The notes: a model not told the origin generated them from the letters alone. Counted from the stretch's first letter, positions 7,329 to 17,864 are shown. The stretch: 64,000 nt of DNA from Lysobacter_I brunescens (GCF_042677005.1 NZ_JBHTIF010000001.1:1550001-1614000), one strand, 5' to 3'. Translations and numbers: made by a program.

Positions 7329-7994
7329 ATGAACGAAACCCTGAAGCTCTACGGTTACTGGCGGTCCAGCGCCGCGTACCGGGTGAGGATCGGCCTGAAC
7401 CTGAAGGGCCTGCCCTACGAGCAGGTGCCCGTGCATCTGGTCCGCGACGGCGGCGAGCAGCACGCGCCGGACTACGCGGCCACCAATCCGCAGAAGCTGG
7501 TGCCGGTGCTCGTGCATGGCGAGCGCAAGATCCGCCAGTCGATGGCGATCCTCGAATACCTCGAAGAACTCTGGCCCGAGCCGGCCCTGCTGCCGGTCAC
7601 GCCGCGCGACCGCGCGCGCACCCGGGCCCTGGCGCAACTGGTCGCCTGCGACATCCATCCGCTCAACAACCTGCGCGTCCTGCAGTACCTGGAGCGCGAA
7701 TGGAACGCGCCGCAGAGCGAACGCGATGCCTGGGTCCGGCACTGGATCGTCGAGGGCTTCACCGCGTTCGAGGCGATGCTGGTCGAGGACCTGGGACGCG
7801 GCGAATTCTGCGAAGGCGACCTCCCGAGCATCGCCGACTGCTGCCTGATCCCGCAGGTCTACAACGCCCGCCGCTTCGGCGTGGACCTGGCGCCGTTCCC
7901 GAACATCCGGCAGATCGAGGCCGCCTGTCTCGCCCGCCCCGAGTTCGACGCCGCCCGGCCGGAAGTGCAGCCCGACGCGCCCCGCAACGACTGA
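7329..7994 (+). CDS. maiA: Maleylacetoacetate isomerase (zeta-class GST)
   Basis: The product is 221 aa, full length for the family, started at ATG 7329. It converts maleylacetoacetate to fumarylacetoacetate with glutathione as cofactor. The N-terminal thioredoxin-like domain has the zeta-class signature YWRSSAAYRVRIGLNLKG (residues 10-27; usually SSxS/CxRVR) and QKLVPVL. The C-terminal helical domain has DIHPLNNLRVLQYL and LPSIADCCLIPQVYNARRFG. It acts just before the FAH enzyme encoded at 5039. Confidence 0.95.
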   Translation: MNETLKLYGYWRSSAAYRVRIGLNLKGLPYEQVPVHLVRDGGEQHAPDYAATNPQKLVPVLVHGERKIRQSMAILEYLEELWPEPALLPVTPRDRARTRALAQLVACDIHPLNNLRVLQYLEREWNAPQSERDAWVRHWIVEGFTAFEAMLVEDLGRGEFCEGDLPSIADCCLIPQVYNARRFGVDLAPFPNIRQIEAACLARPEFDAARPEVQPDAPRND

Positions 7995-8028
7995 GCGCCG
8001 GTCGATTCCGATCGATCCCGAAATGCAG

Positions 8029-8062
8029 GACGCCCCGGCTTTCGACCGGGGCGTCTTCGTTT
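8029..8062. terminator. Bidirectional terminator between maiA and pilU
   Basis: GACGCCCCGG/CCGGGGCGTC form a 10-bp perfect stem (8029-8038 with 8046-8055), then TTCGTTT. It lies 34 nt after the maiA stop and 30 nt from the converging pilU stop. Confidence 0.8.
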
Positions 8063-8091
8063 CCCGCGCGGTTGCGGGCAGGACGAGGCGA

Positions 8092-9222
8092 TCAGTGCGA
8101 GAACGACGACGTGCCGTCCCCGCCGTCGAACGCGACCGCGTACGGGTCGTGCTCGTTGCTGCCGCCTTCGGACAGGCGGAACTTGAGTGCCAGGCCGTCG
8201 CGGGAGTCCGCGGCGCGCAGCGCCTGCTCCATGTCGATCTTGCCTTCCTTGGTGAGGCGGAACAGGCACTGGTCGAAGGACTCCATGCCTTCCTCCAGCG
8301 TTTCCTCCATCGCCGCCTTGATCTCGTGCACCTGACCGCGACGCAGCAGGTCGCGGATCATCGGCGTGTTGATCAGCACTTCCACCGCCGGGATGCGGCG
8401 GCCGTCGGTGCCGACCACCAGGCGCTGGCTGATGACGGCCTTGAGGTTCAGGGCGAGGTTCATCAGCACGTTCTTGTGCGCGCTTTCCGGGAAGAAGTTG
8501 AGGATGCGCTCGATGGTCTGGTCGGCGTTGTTCGAGTGCAGGGTCGCCAGGCACAGGTGGCCGGTTTCGGCGAAGGCGATCGCCGCCTCCATCGTCGTCG
8601 CGTCGAGGATTTCGCCGATCAGGATCACGTCCGGCGCTTCGCGCATCGCGTTCTTCAGCGCGTTGTGGAAGGCGTGCGTGTCCAGGCCGACCTCGCGCTG
8701 GTTCACGATCGACTTCTTGTGCTTGTGCAGGTATTCGATCGGATCCTCGATGGTGAGGATGTGGCCGGCGGCGGTGCTGTTGCGGTAGTCGATCATCGCG
8801 GCCAGCGAGGTCGACTTGCCCGAACCGGTGGAGCCGACGATCAGCACCAGGCCGCGCGGCGCCATGATCACGTTCTTCAGCACCTGCGGCAGCTGCAGTT
8901 CCTCGATGGTCGGGATCACGCTGCGGATGGCGCGGATGACCATGCCCACTTCGCCGCGCTGCTTGAACACGTTCACGCGGAAACGGCCGGCGTCGGCCAG
9001 CGAGATCGCCATGTTCAGTTCCAGGTCGCGCTCGAACTCCGGCACCTGGCCTTCGTCCATCAGCGAGTAGGCGATCTTCTTGACCATGCCGGGCGGCAGG
9101 CCGGTGTTGCCGAGCGGGTAGAGCTTGCCTTCGACCTTGATATGCACCGGCGCGCCGGTGGTCAGGAACATGTCCGAGGCGTTCTTGTCCGTCATCAGCT
9201 TGAGGAAATAGCCGATGTCCAT
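8092..9222 (-). CDS. pilU: Type IV pilus retraction ATPase PilU
   Basis: The product is 376 aa, starting at 9222 behind a GGGGAGG ribosome site. It is a hexameric AAA-type secretion ATPase that assists PilT in pilus retraction at the inner membrane. Walker A is GSTGSGKS (130-137), Walker B follows as DVILIGEILD, and the His box is TGHLCLATLHSNNADQ. The INFFPE-like stretch and the roughly 375-residue length favour PilU over PilT. The acidic/serine-rich C-terminal tail is typical of PilU. pilT is not adjacent inside this window. Confidence 0.93.
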   Translation of the reverse strand: MDIGYFLKLMTDKNASDMFLTTGAPVHIKVEGKLYPLGNTGLPPGMVKKIAYSLMDEGQVPEFERDLELNMAISLADAGRFRVNVFKQRGEVGMVIRAIRSVIPTIEELQLPQVLKNVIMAPRGLVLIVGSTGSGKSTSLAAMIDYRNSTAAGHILTIEDPIEYLHKHKKSIVNQREVGLDTHAFHNALKNAMREAPDVILIGEILDATTMEAAIAFAETGHLCLATLHSNNADQTIERILNFFPESAHKNVLMNLALNLKAVISQRLVVGTDGRRIPAVEVLINTPMIRDLLRRGQVHEIKAAMEETLEEGMESFDQCLFRLTKEGKIDMEQALRAADSRDGLALKFRLSEGGSNEHDPYAVAFDGGDGTSSFSH

Positions 9223-9363
9223 TGCGTACCTCCCCGGGTACAGGATGCGATTGCTGAATGCCCGCGCGGCGCACGCCCGCCGCCGGCGTTGCGCATGCCC
9301 CACAGGGTGATGACAATGGCCTGCGACCGATCACGCGCATCGCGATCACCGGACACGGACCCC

Positions 9364-9786
9364 ATGCCTGCAAGCTTCGCATATCTTCGTTGCGTCACGC
9401 AGCACCCCGCGCGGGGGACGCGCTGTTCCGCAGCGATGGCCTTCGTGACCCTTCTCACGCTTTCCTCCTTCGCTGCCGCCCGCGGCCCGCTTCCCGCGCA
9501 GGAGATCGACACCGCGCAGGCCGCCGTGCTGCGGGCCGAACGTGCCGATGCCGACCAGTACGCCGCCGAGGGCCTGCTCCGCGCGCGCATGGCCCTGACC
9601 CAGGCGCAGGCCCTGCTCGCCGCGAAGAAGACCGCCGATGCCATCGCCCAGGCGCAGCTGGCCGCCGCCGAAGCCGACTACGCGCATGCGCGCAGCCTGG
9701 ACGTGCGTCTGGCCAGCGACCTGCAGCAGCGCAAGGGCGAGATCGCCGAGCTGCGCCAGCGTCTCGGCGTGGAGGCTGCGCCATGA
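9364..9786 (+). CDS. DUF4398-type exported helical protein
   Basis: The product is 140 aa from ATG 9364; an alternative ATG at 9436 would give a cleaner signal peptide (MAFVTLLTLSSFAAARG). The mature part is a long alanine-rich helix hairpin with the DUF4398 pattern: IDTAQAAVLRAERADADQYA, then LRARMALTQAQALLAAKKTADAIAQAQLAAAEADYA. Family members are small periplasmic or outer-membrane-associated coiled coils, often encoded beside OmpA-like proteins. The stop overlaps the next gene by ATGA, so the two are probably co-translated partners. Confidence 0.75.
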   Translation: MPASFAYLRCVTQHPARGTRCSAAMAFVTLLTLSSFAAARGPLPAQEIDTAQAAVLRAERADADQYAAEGLLRARMALTQAQALLAAKKTADAIAQAQLAAAEADYAHARSLDVRLASDLQQRKGEIAELRQRLGVEAAP

Positions 9787-10424
9787 GGCTGCGCCTGATC
9801 GCCGCCACCGCGCTGTTGCTCGTCGTCTGGACGACGCAGGCCGCCAACCCCGACCCCGATGCCGCGCCGCTGGCGCAGCGTCTGCAGGCCATCGACACCG
9901 ACCCCGCGCGCAACGCCCATGCCGCCTACGAGCGCCTGCAGGCCCGCCAGGCCGTGCAGGCGCTGGTGTCGGCCAAGCGCAAGCAGCGGCCGATGGCGCT
10001 GCGCATTGCCCGGATCCGGGTCGAGACCGCCGAGATCGCCTCCGCGACAGAGGCCCGCCGCGCCGAACTGCAGCGCCTGGAGACCGAACGCAGCGAGCTG
10101 CTGGTCGAAGCCAGTCGCCGCGATGCCGAGCGCGCGCGCGCCGAGGCCGAGCGTGTCCGCCTCGAAGCGAAGATCCAGGCCGAGGAGGCCGCGCGCCTGC
10201 GCGAGGCCATCGCCGCCGAGGCCCGCAGCCGCGAGGAGGCCGAGGGCCTGCTCGACACGGTCGCCGGCAGCGAGGCCGAAAAACTCCGCCAGGCCCGCGA
10301 GCGCGAGGCCGAACTGGCACGCCGCGAGGCCGAGCTGATGGGCACCGCCACGCCGCCCAAACCCAAGCCCGCGCCCAAACCCAGGACCAAGCCGAAAGCC
10401 AAGCCCAAGCCGCCCGCCCGCTGA
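9783..10424 (+). CDS. Exported coiled-coil protein with Lys/Pro tail
   Basis: The product is 213 aa. Residues 1-20 are a signal peptide ending TTQAA. The body (about 75-185) is an almost uninterrupted Ala/Arg/Glu coiled coil. The last 21 residues are a repeated Lys-Pro tail (KPKPAPKPRTKPKAKPKP), which could contact membrane or peptidoglycan. It is coupled by a 4-nt overlap to the DUF4398 gene. OmpA-type domains that often accompany DUF4398 are absent, so the function is unknown; a periplasmic spacer or cell-wall role is a guess. Confidence 0.7.
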   Translation: MRLRLIAATALLLVVWTTQAANPDPDAAPLAQRLQAIDTDPARNAHAAYERLQARQAVQALVSAKRKQRPMALRIARIRVETAEIASATEARRAELQRLETERSELLVEASRRDAERARAEAERVRLEAKIQAEEAARLREAIAAEARSREEAEGLLDTVAGSEAEKLRQAREREAELARREAELMGTATPPKPKPAPKPRTKPKAKPKPPAR

Positions 10425-10453
10425 ACGAAGGCAGCCGTGATTTTTTCGTTTTT

Positions 10454-10470
10454 CCGATGAAAATCATCGG
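10454..10470. repeat. 17-nt palindrome CCGATGA-AAA-TCATCGG
   Basis: A perfect 7-bp inverted repeat with a 3-nt centre, 30 nt after the coiled-coil gene and preceded by two T runs. It is too T-poor downstream to be a plus-strand terminator. A Fur-like or other operator is conceivable but not supported. Confidence 0.4.
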
Positions 10471-10872
10471 GTTGTGGGCGACTCTCTGTTCAGGGACCTG
10501 TCCGCTCGTCGTCGATTCGCGCAGTGCCCGTGCTGGACGCTTGCCGGGGCCGGGGGGACAGGAGTAGGGTCGAATTCAACCGGCGCGCGTCGTGCTCGCC
10601 GGCGCAAGAGCGGAGCCGATGACCGTCAAGCCCGATCCGTCCCCGGAGACTGCCGCCGCAAGCCAGGGGCTTGCGGGCCTCCGCGATGGAGCGCCCGCTT
10701 CGCGCAAGTCCCGCCAACCCGGTCCAACACCACTGCGCCCCGTGCCTGCCGGCCGGGGCGCTTTCGTGTGCGGCACGGCTCGTGCGTGGCCGGTGCGGGG
10801 TCGTCGACACGCCCGATCCCCGGGGCCGGTGCGCTGCGCCGGACCCATCATCACCCGTGTGAGGAGGTCTCC
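10471..10872. other. Gene-free stretch with one terminator-like hairpin
   Basis: No convincing coding frame. A hairpin GCGCCCCG/CGGGGCGC (10735-10742 with 10754-10761) followed by TTTCG looks like an intrinsic terminator with no gene directly before it, so a short transcript may end there. The end of the stretch carries the GAGGAGG ribosome site of the next gene. Confidence 0.5.
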
Positions 10873-11091
10873 ATGTTCGAAGGGCAACCCCAGTCCGAAG
10901 TCGAAGCGCTGATGAAGGCGAACGCCGAGTTCCGTCAGCTTTACCATCGACACAAGGAGCTCGACAAGCAGGTGCTCGACGCCGAGCTCGGCGTCCTGCC
11001 GGTGGACGATGTCCGTCTGAACAAGATGAAGCGCGAGAAGCTTGCGGCGAAGGATCGACTGACCCGCATGTACGACGCGCTGCACCACTGA
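10873..11091 (+). CDS. YdcH/DUF465 family small protein
   Basis: The product is 72 aa, preceded by a GAGGAGGTC ribosome site. It is all helical and strongly charged: MFEGQPQSEVEALMKANAEF, then a basic/acidic hairpin with HRHKELDKQV and LNKMKREKLAAKDRLTRMYDAL. This matches the YdcH family of short two-helix cytoplasmic proteins. Function is not established. Confidence 0.88.
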   Translation: MFEGQPQSEVEALMKANAEFRQLYHRHKELDKQVLDAELGVLPVDDVRLNKMKREKLAAKDRLTRMYDALHH

Positions 11092-11280
11092 CGCCCGGAT
11101 CGTCCGGACGCGTTTTCCCTGCGGACGGCGGCGGCGTCCTCGTCAGACCGCCGTCGTCCGCAGCACCCTCGCGCATACGGTATGCGCATCCCGCCGATCG
11201 GTGTGGCCACGCCCCGCACGCGAGGGCGATTCCCCGTTCGATGCCATAATCCCGGCCTGTCCCACGCACCGGAAGCCGGC

Positions 11281-12696
<1,416 letters not shown>

Positions 12697-12765
12697 TCGC
12701 GACCGGGTGCGCTAGGGGGGGGCGGAGGGTCGGTGTAAAATCGCCGGTCGTCCAAGGAGTTCCCC

Positions 12766-13953
12766 ATGACCGAGCATGCTCCCGCGCAGACCCCCGACGT
12801 CCCGGAAGAATGGGGACTCGGCACCCGGGCCATCCATGCCGGGCAATCGCCGGACCCGTCCACCGGGGCGGTGATGCCGCCGATCTACGCCACCTCGACC
12901 TACGCCCAGAGCAGCCCGGGCGTGCACCAGGGCTTCGAGTATTCCCGGACCCACAACCCGACGCGCTTCGCCTATGAGCGCTGCGTCGCCGGCCTGGAAG
13001 GCGGTCGTCGGGGCTTCGCTTTCGCCTCGGGGCTCGCGGCCACGTCGACGATCCTGGAGCTGCTCGACAGCGGCAGTCACGTCGTCTGCATGGACGATGT
13101 CTACGGCGGTACCTTCCGTCTGTTCGAGCGCGTCCGCCGTCGCTCGGCCGGCCTCGACTTCAGCTTCGTCGACCTGACCGACACCGCTGCCTTCGAGGCC
13201 TCGATCCGTCCGAACACGCGGATGGTGTGGGTCGAAACCCCGACCAACCCGATGCTGAAGATCGTCGACCTGCAGGCCGTGTCCGCCGTCGCGAAGAAGC
13301 ACGGCCTTCGCATGGTCGTCGACAACACCTTCGCCTCGCCGATCCTGCAGCGCCCGCTGGAGCACGGCGCCGACATCGTCATGCACTCGGCGACCAAGTA
13401 CCTCAACGGCCACTCCGACATGGTCGGCGGCATGGCGGTGGTCGGCGATGACGCCGAACTCGCCGAGCAGATGGCCTTCCTGCAGAACTCCGTCGGCGCC
13501 GTGCAGGGCCCGTTCGACAGCTTCCTCGCCCTGCGCGGGCTGAAGACCCTGCACCTGCGCATGAAGGCCCACTGCGAGAACGCCCTCGCGCTGGCCGAAT
13601 GGCTGCAGACCCATCACGGCGTCGAGCAGGTGATCTATCCCGGCCTGAAGACCCACCCGCACCACGCGCTCGCCGCGCGGCAGATGGACGGCTTCGGCGG
13701 CATCGTCTCGGTCCGCATCAAGGGCGGCTACGCCGGTGCCCAGCGCTTCTGCGAACGCACCGAACTGTTCACCCTCGCCGAATCCCTCGGCGGCGTCGAA
13801 AGCCTGGTCAACCATCCCGCCGTCATGACCCACGCCTCCGTGCCGGTCGAACGCCGCGCCGCGCTCGGCATCCACGATGACCTCGTGCGCCTGAGCGTGG
13901 GGGTGGAGTCGGTGGAGGATCTGCGGCGGGATCTGGCTGTCGCGCTCGCTTGA
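12766..13953 (+). CDS. metB: Cystathionine gamma-synthase/lyase (metB-like)
   Basis: The product is 395 aa. It is a Cys/Met-metabolism PLP enzyme: K211 in MHSATKYLNGHSDM binds PLP, YSRTHNPTR (59-67) is the phosphate/substrate segment, and VESLVNHPAVMTH and IHDDLVRLSVGVES are C-terminal signatures. Next to cbs a gamma-lyase activity (cystathionine to cysteine) is more likely than gamma-synthase; sequence alone does not separate them. In Xanthomonas this gene (called metB) marks one border of the variable LPS cluster, and here too the O-antigen genes begin immediately downstream, in convergent orientation. Confidence 0.9.
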   Translation: MTEHAPAQTPDVPEEWGLGTRAIHAGQSPDPSTGAVMPPIYATSTYAQSSPGVHQGFEYSRTHNPTRFAYERCVAGLEGGRRGFAFASGLAATSTILELLDSGSHVVCMDDVYGGTFRLFERVRRRSAGLDFSFVDLTDTAAFEASIRPNTRMVWVETPTNPMLKIVDLQAVSAVAKKHGLRMVVDNTFASPILQRPLEHGADIVMHSATKYLNGHSDMVGGMAVVGDDAELAEQMAFLQNSVGAVQGPFDSFLALRGLKTLHLRMKAHCENALALAEWLQTHHGVEQVIYPGLKTHPHHALAARQMDGFGGIVSVRIKGGYAGAQRFCERTELFTLAESLGGVESLVNHPAVMTHASVPVERRAALGIHDDLVRLSVGVESVEDLRRDLAVALA

Positions 13954-14002
13954 ACTGGGCGATTTCGATTCGCTCAACAGCACATTCGATTGATGGCGAG
14001 GA

Positions 14003-14034
14003 AATCAGGGCATGCGAACGGCATGCCTCTGATT
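14003..14034. terminator. Hairpin between metB and the O-antigen operon end
   Basis: AATCAGGGCATGC and GCATGCCTCTGATT pair with one bulge around a GAACG loop. It lies between two converging transcripts and ends 2 nt before the last codon of the gtrII-like gene, so it probably stops both. Confidence 0.6.
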
Positions 14035-14035
14035 C

Positions 14036-15517
14036 TCAGATGCAGATCTGCACGACCTCGTTCTGAAGTCGCATCGATCGTTTGTCCGGCCAGCCCGGCA
14101 GCGTGTTGCAGGTCGTCATCCACGCCGGTGTCGTCTCGATGATCTCGACTTTGGCGCCAAGGCTTTCCTGGAATAGCCCCGGCAATGCGCCGGGTACTGC
14201 GAATGCCGACATGTTCATGTCGCCCCAGAGGGATTCGACGCCCACCGCATGTGTCCACTTCATGTGGACGTTCGCGATTTCGATTCGAGGGGTGCTCGTG
14301 CCCGCGAGCGCGCTGGCGTCTTCGTAAAGGCGTTCGGCGAGATCGTCGTCCCATGCATTGATGCGCTTCTGGTCTGCATGAATACCGAGTCCGACCGATG
14401 TGCCGCCCAGAATCAGGAGAATGGAACAGCAGACAGCATAGGCGTGCGTCAATCGTCCCGGATGCATCAGTGCTGGCAGCGCGGCGGCGGCCATGGCGAA
14501 GGGCAGGCCGATCAGCACGCGGGGGACGGGCCACCAGACATTCGCGATCGCGACAATCCCGATGCCGCATGCAGCGAATGCAAGATAGGATCCAGCCAGT
14601 GCTGCCTGCCGCAAAAACGCTTTGCCTGAGCGCATGAAGGCGCAAGCGTATCCTGCTGCGATCAGGCTTGCGGCGAGAATCGCCAGGAGCGGGCGCTTCA
14701 ACACATAGAAACGATCGAGCAGCTGCAATCCGAGTTGATGGAGTTCGTCGAGGCGACGAGGGATCGCGTCCAGGCTCAGCATGGTCCCGCGGCCTTCCAT
14801 GCCGTTGCCCAACGCGTACGCCAATGCCTTGGCGGCAAGAAGATAGGTCAGGGCTGCGATGAAGACGACCCCGCCGATCCTGATGATGTTTCGCTCGTCG
14901 ACAACGCATGCAGGCAGACGGCATAGAACGCCGATGAGGCCCAGCGTCGATGCGACGAGGAGGATGTTGATGCTGATCTGGTAGATCGACAGGGAAAATG
15001 CGATCGCAGCGATGGCCAATACAAGGGGAATGATCCGCCTGGCCGCAAGGAACAGGGCAAGCGAAGACACGAAGGTCGCGAAGTTTGGGTAGAACGACGC
15101 TTCGGGGAATGTCAGGATCTCGGCATTGAAAGGGTGTGCGACGAACAGCAAGCACGCGAGGCAAATCGCCTTCTGCGTGCTGGCGTCGACCCGGAAAAAG
15201 GCCGAGATCGACAGTACGGAAGCGGCGCCGAGCATGAAGATTCCAGTTGCCTGCAGCAGCAGGGACGACGCCTGGTAGTTGATTCCGATGGACTCGACTG
15301 CATGGATCATCAGGAATTGCCCGACCCTGCCTTGAGCAATGAAGAAAGCGAGCGGCGGGAAGCCATTTGCATTCGTGTATGAATCCACGGAAAAGCCCGG
15401 ATCGACCCAGAACGGCACTCTCAGCGCCAAAGATGCGACTCCGACGAAAAGCATGCATCTGAAAACGCGCTGCCAGTCGTCTGCGACAGCATCAGGGCGA
15501 AGGGTATTCAAGTTCAC
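14036..15517 (-). CDS. GtrII-like membrane glycosyltransferase
   Basis: The product is 493 aa with about ten hydrophobic helices between residues 20 and 375 and a hydrophilic C-terminal part of roughly 115 residues, presumably periplasmic. An acidic loop after the first helix (DPGFSVDSYTN, near 39-49), FPEASFYPNFA and WWPVPRVLIGLP fit the glucosyltransferase-domain (GtrII-type) family. Such proteins move a sugar from an undecaprenyl-phosphate carrier onto O antigen in the periplasm. It is the last gene of the operon. With gtrB and gtrA it completes a three-part gtr system, but the nearby amino-sugar genes mean the sugar need not be glucose. Confidence 0.75.
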   Translation of the reverse strand: MNLNTLRPDAVADDWQRVFRCMLFVGVASLALRVPFWVDPGFSVDSYTNANGFPPLAFFIAQGRVGQFLMIHAVESIGINYQASSLLLQATGIFMLGAASVLSISAFFRVDASTQKAICLACLLFVAHPFNAEILTFPEASFYPNFATFVSSLALFLAARRIIPLVLAIAAIAFSLSIYQISINILLVASTLGLIGVLCRLPACVVDERNIIRIGGVVFIAALTYLLAAKALAYALGNGMEGRGTMLSLDAIPRRLDELHQLGLQLLDRFYVLKRPLLAILAASLIAAGYACAFMRSGKAFLRQAALAGSYLAFAACGIGIVAIANVWWPVPRVLIGLPFAMAAAALPALMHPGRLTHAYAVCCSILLILGGTSVGLGIHADQKRINAWDDDLAERLYEDASALAGTSTPRIEIANVHMKWTHAVGVESLWGDMNMSAFAVPGALPGLFQESLGAKVEIIETTPAWMTTCNTLPGWPDKRSMRLQNEVVQICI

Positions 15518-15565
15518 GGCGACTGGTCTTCCGGAAGTGTGCGGCGTGCAGTGTGGGCAGGCATG

Positions 15566-15958
15566 TCAATGCTTGACGACGATTCTGGACAGGACGAAGT
15601 TGATCGGGATCGTGGCCGCAATCGAGAGTAGCGGCGCAATCCTGGCGTCGCATCCGAATACATGGATTGCGAGCCATAGTATCGCGCTGCCTGCGGATAG
15701 GTTCACCAGGTGCACGAGCGGAAAGGCAGCGAATCGTTTCAGGTCGAGTTTCGAGGGGAAAACGAAAATGCTGTTGATCAGATAACCGGAGACGATTCCG
15801 ATGATGAAACTGATGACGTAGGCGTGCATCGCCGGCAGGAGGATCAGCAACAGCAGATAGATCGCATAGCTGAAAGCGGTGTTCGCGATTCCGCCGATCA
15901 GGAATCGAACGAATTCGGATCTTCTGCCATCGACGAGCTGGCGAAGAAGCGGTTTCAT
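15566..15958 (-). CDS. gtrA: GtrA-family undecaprenyl-phosphate-sugar flippase
   Basis: The product is 130 aa with four membrane helices and the GtrA pattern FVRFLIGGIANTAFSYAIY at 16-34. GtrA proteins are thought to flip undecaprenyl-phosphate-linked sugars across the inner membrane. The start codon overlaps the stop of wxcM by 4 nt (ATGA). Confidence 0.9.
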   Translation of the reverse strand: MKPLLRQLVDGRRSEFVRFLIGGIANTAFSYAIYLLLLILLPAMHAYVISFIIGIVSGYLINSIFVFPSKLDLKRFAAFPLVHLVNLSAGSAILWLAIHVFGCDARIAPLLSIAATIPINFVLSRIVVKH

Positions 15959-16896
15959 TCAGGTCTCTGCGAGGCGAGGCGCTGGAACTCGCCGTAGTCG
16001 CGAATGTAGTCGTCCGGATCGTACTCGTGCGAAGCGAAGACGAGCAGTACCGCGTCGGCAGAATAGCGATACTGAGTTCCCCAGATCATCGGCGGCAGAT
16101 GGAGGCCGCAATCCGGGGAGTCGAGGGTGAACTCATCCCTGTGGGCACCATCATCGGCCAGTACGCGGACCGAACCGCTCACGCACATGAGGAACTGATG
16201 GCATGCCTTGTGGGCGTGCTCGCCCCTCGTTTCCTGCGATGGGACATCGAAAACGAGAAAATAGCGGGCAGGCATGAACGGCAAGTCTTGCTGGAACTGA
16301 CCTACGCTCAGTGATCCTCGAATATCGTTGTAGCGGGGCATCCTCATCAGCGACACGCCTCGGCAATGGATGTCGGTGAGTGAAGCCCGCTCCTGCCCAA
16401 CAGCCGACTGTCGTTTGCCATCGGCGCTGTCGGTCACGTAACCCGTGATCCGTGCAGGATTGCCGACCACGATGGCATTCGGGGGGACAGATCGCGTGAC
16501 GACCGAGCCTGCGCCGATCATGGCGCCTGCTCCGACAGTCAATCCCGGAAGGATTGTCGCATTGGCGCCGATCGAGGCGCCCTTTCCGATACGGGTAATG
16601 GGAAACTCGGCGGGATACTGTTTGCTTCTCGGGAACCTGTCGTTCGTGAAAGTCGCGTTCGGTCCGATGAAAACGTCGTCTTCAATGCGCAGGCCATCCC
16701 AGATCTGCACACCGCACTTGATCGTGACGCGGCTTCCAATGACGACGTCATTCTCGATGAACACGCCGTCGCAGATGTTGCAGTCCTTGCCGATCTTGGC
16801 TTTGGGCAGCACATGGGCGAATGCCCAGACACGCGTCCCCTCGCCGATGTCCGTCGATTCGCAGATGGCCTTCTCGTGGATGAATGGAGGGTTCAT
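15955..16896 (-). CDS. wxcM: WxcM-like fusion: acyltransferase plus sugar 3,4-ketoisomerase
   Basis: The product is 313 aa. Residues 1-155 are a left-handed beta-helix acetyltransferase of the WbbJ/FdtC kind, with hexapeptide repeats such as IGKDCNICDGVFIEND, IGANATILPGLTVGAGAMIGAGSVV and the closing VVGNPARI. Residues about 175-313 are a cupin of the FdtA type (dTDP-4-keto-6-deoxyglucose 3,4-ketoisomerase): RGSLSVGQF, ARYFLVFDVP, RGEHAHK, HQFLMCVSGSV and PPMIWGTQYRYS. The fusion performs the first and last step of dTDP-Fuc3NAc/Qui3NAc synthesis, around the aminotransferase encoded at 17849. It overlaps gtrA and gtrB by 4 nt each. The product sugar (Fuc3NAc or Qui3NAc) cannot be fixed from sequence. 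Confidence 0.9.
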   Translation of the reverse strand: MNPPFIHEKAICESTDIGEGTRVWAFAHVLPKAKIGKDCNICDGVFIENDVVIGSRVTIKCGVQIWDGLRIEDDVFIGPNATFTNDRFPRSKQYPAEFPITRIGKGASIGANATILPGLTVGAGAMIGAGSVVTRSVPPNAIVVGNPARITGYVTDSADGKRQSAVGQERASLTDIHCRGVSLMRMPRYNDIRGSLSVGQFQQDLPFMPARYFLVFDVPSQETRGEHAHKACHQFLMCVSGSVRVLADDGAHRDEFTLDSPDCGLHLPPMIWGTQYRYSADAVLLVFASHEYDPDDYIRDYGEFQRLASQRPE

Positions 16897-17864
16897 GACT
16901 TTGCCTTGAAGGAGGTTTTCGTCTGGATGATGGCGAGTGGGCGCGCTTTGGTGTTTTCAAAGGCTCGCCAAGCGTATGTTCCGACGATGCCGATGCCCAG
17001 GCTGTTGAGCGCGCCGAAAAAAAGCACGGCGATGACGATCCCCGCATAGCCGGGGACATCGATGGTCCCGGTGACTTTCGCTATCAGGGTGATGCATCCG
17101 AGAATCGATGCGGCGATCATGCCGAATGCGCCGACGATGGTCATGACACGGATCGGCAGGTTCGTGAAAGAGAAAATGCTGTCGGTGAGATAGCGGAATC
17201 TCTTCTTCAGGGTCCAGGCGCTCTTGCCGTGCTGGCGTTTGACTCGCTGATATCCGACATTCAGCCTGCGGCCGCCGAGCCAGAACAATTGGGCGAGCAG
17301 GCTCGAGTTCGACTCCCGGAGCGAAAGCAGGTCATCGCGGAAGTGCGATTGAAGCGCGAAGATGTCCACACCGCCAGGAGGAATGTCTGGCATGACCAAT
17401 CGACGGTAAGCCGACCAGAAAAGCGATGACATCAATTTCGAATGCCAAGGGTCATCTCTCGAAAGTCGAACGCCGAAAGCGACGTCGTGCTCTCCCTTCG
17501 CGAGTTCCCGGAAAAACGTCAATGCCAGTTCCGGCGGTTCCTGGAGGTCGGCCGCCATCACTGCGATATGCGCGCCTCTTGCGAGGCCAAGCCCCGCCCG
17601 TATCGCTGCGAACGCCCCGAAATTCCTGTTGAGCGCGACGAGCTGCGAATCGAACGAGGCATCCGGGAGTCGTTCCCTGAGGCGTGCGTAACTTTGGTCC
17701 GGACTGCCATCGACGACGAAGACGGCTTCGAAATCGCCGCCGAGCTCGCGCGCAATGAATGCTATCGCATCGATCAGGGCAGGAATGCCGGATTCGTTTG
17801 CGTAAATCGGTACGACGAGACTGTGTCGTGGAAGATCGTGGTCTTCTGTCAGAACAGGTTGCAT
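16893..17864 (-). CDS. gtrB: GtrB-like undecaprenyl-phosphate glycosyltransferase (GT2)
   Basis: The product is 323 aa. A GT2 domain (about 12-225) carries VVPIYANES, VDGSPDQS, LNRNFGAFAAIRAGL and the AADLQEPPEL metal-binding region. Two helices at about 237-260 and 268-295 anchor it to the inner membrane. Members load a sugar onto undecaprenyl phosphate for GtrA to flip. It overlaps wxcM by 4 nt and the aminotransferase gene by 16 nt. Its place between two dTDP-amino-sugar genes suggests that the sugar loaded may be the 3-acetamido-3,6-dideoxyhexose. Confidence 0.88.
   Translation of the reverse strand: MQPVLTEDHDLPRHSLVVPIYANESGIPALIDAIAFIARELGGDFEAVFVVDGSPDQSYARLRERLPDASFDSQLVALNRNFGAFAAIRAGLGLARGAHIAVMAADLQEPPELALTFFRELAKGEHDVAFGVRLSRDDPWHSKLMSSLFWSAYRRLVMPDIPPGGVDIFALQSHFRDDLLSLRESNSSLLAQLFWLGGRRLNVGYQRVKRQHGKSAWTLKKRFRYLTDSIFSFTNLPIRVMTIVGAFGMIAASILGCITLIAKVTGTIDVPGYAGIVIAVLFFGALNSLGIGIVGTYAWRAFENTKARPLAIIQTKTSFKAKS

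Noticed and set aside
10454..10470. Fur box at the CCGATGA-AAA-TCATCGG palindrome
   Set aside because: It is shorter than the 19-bp Fur consensus and there is no iron-uptake gene nearby.
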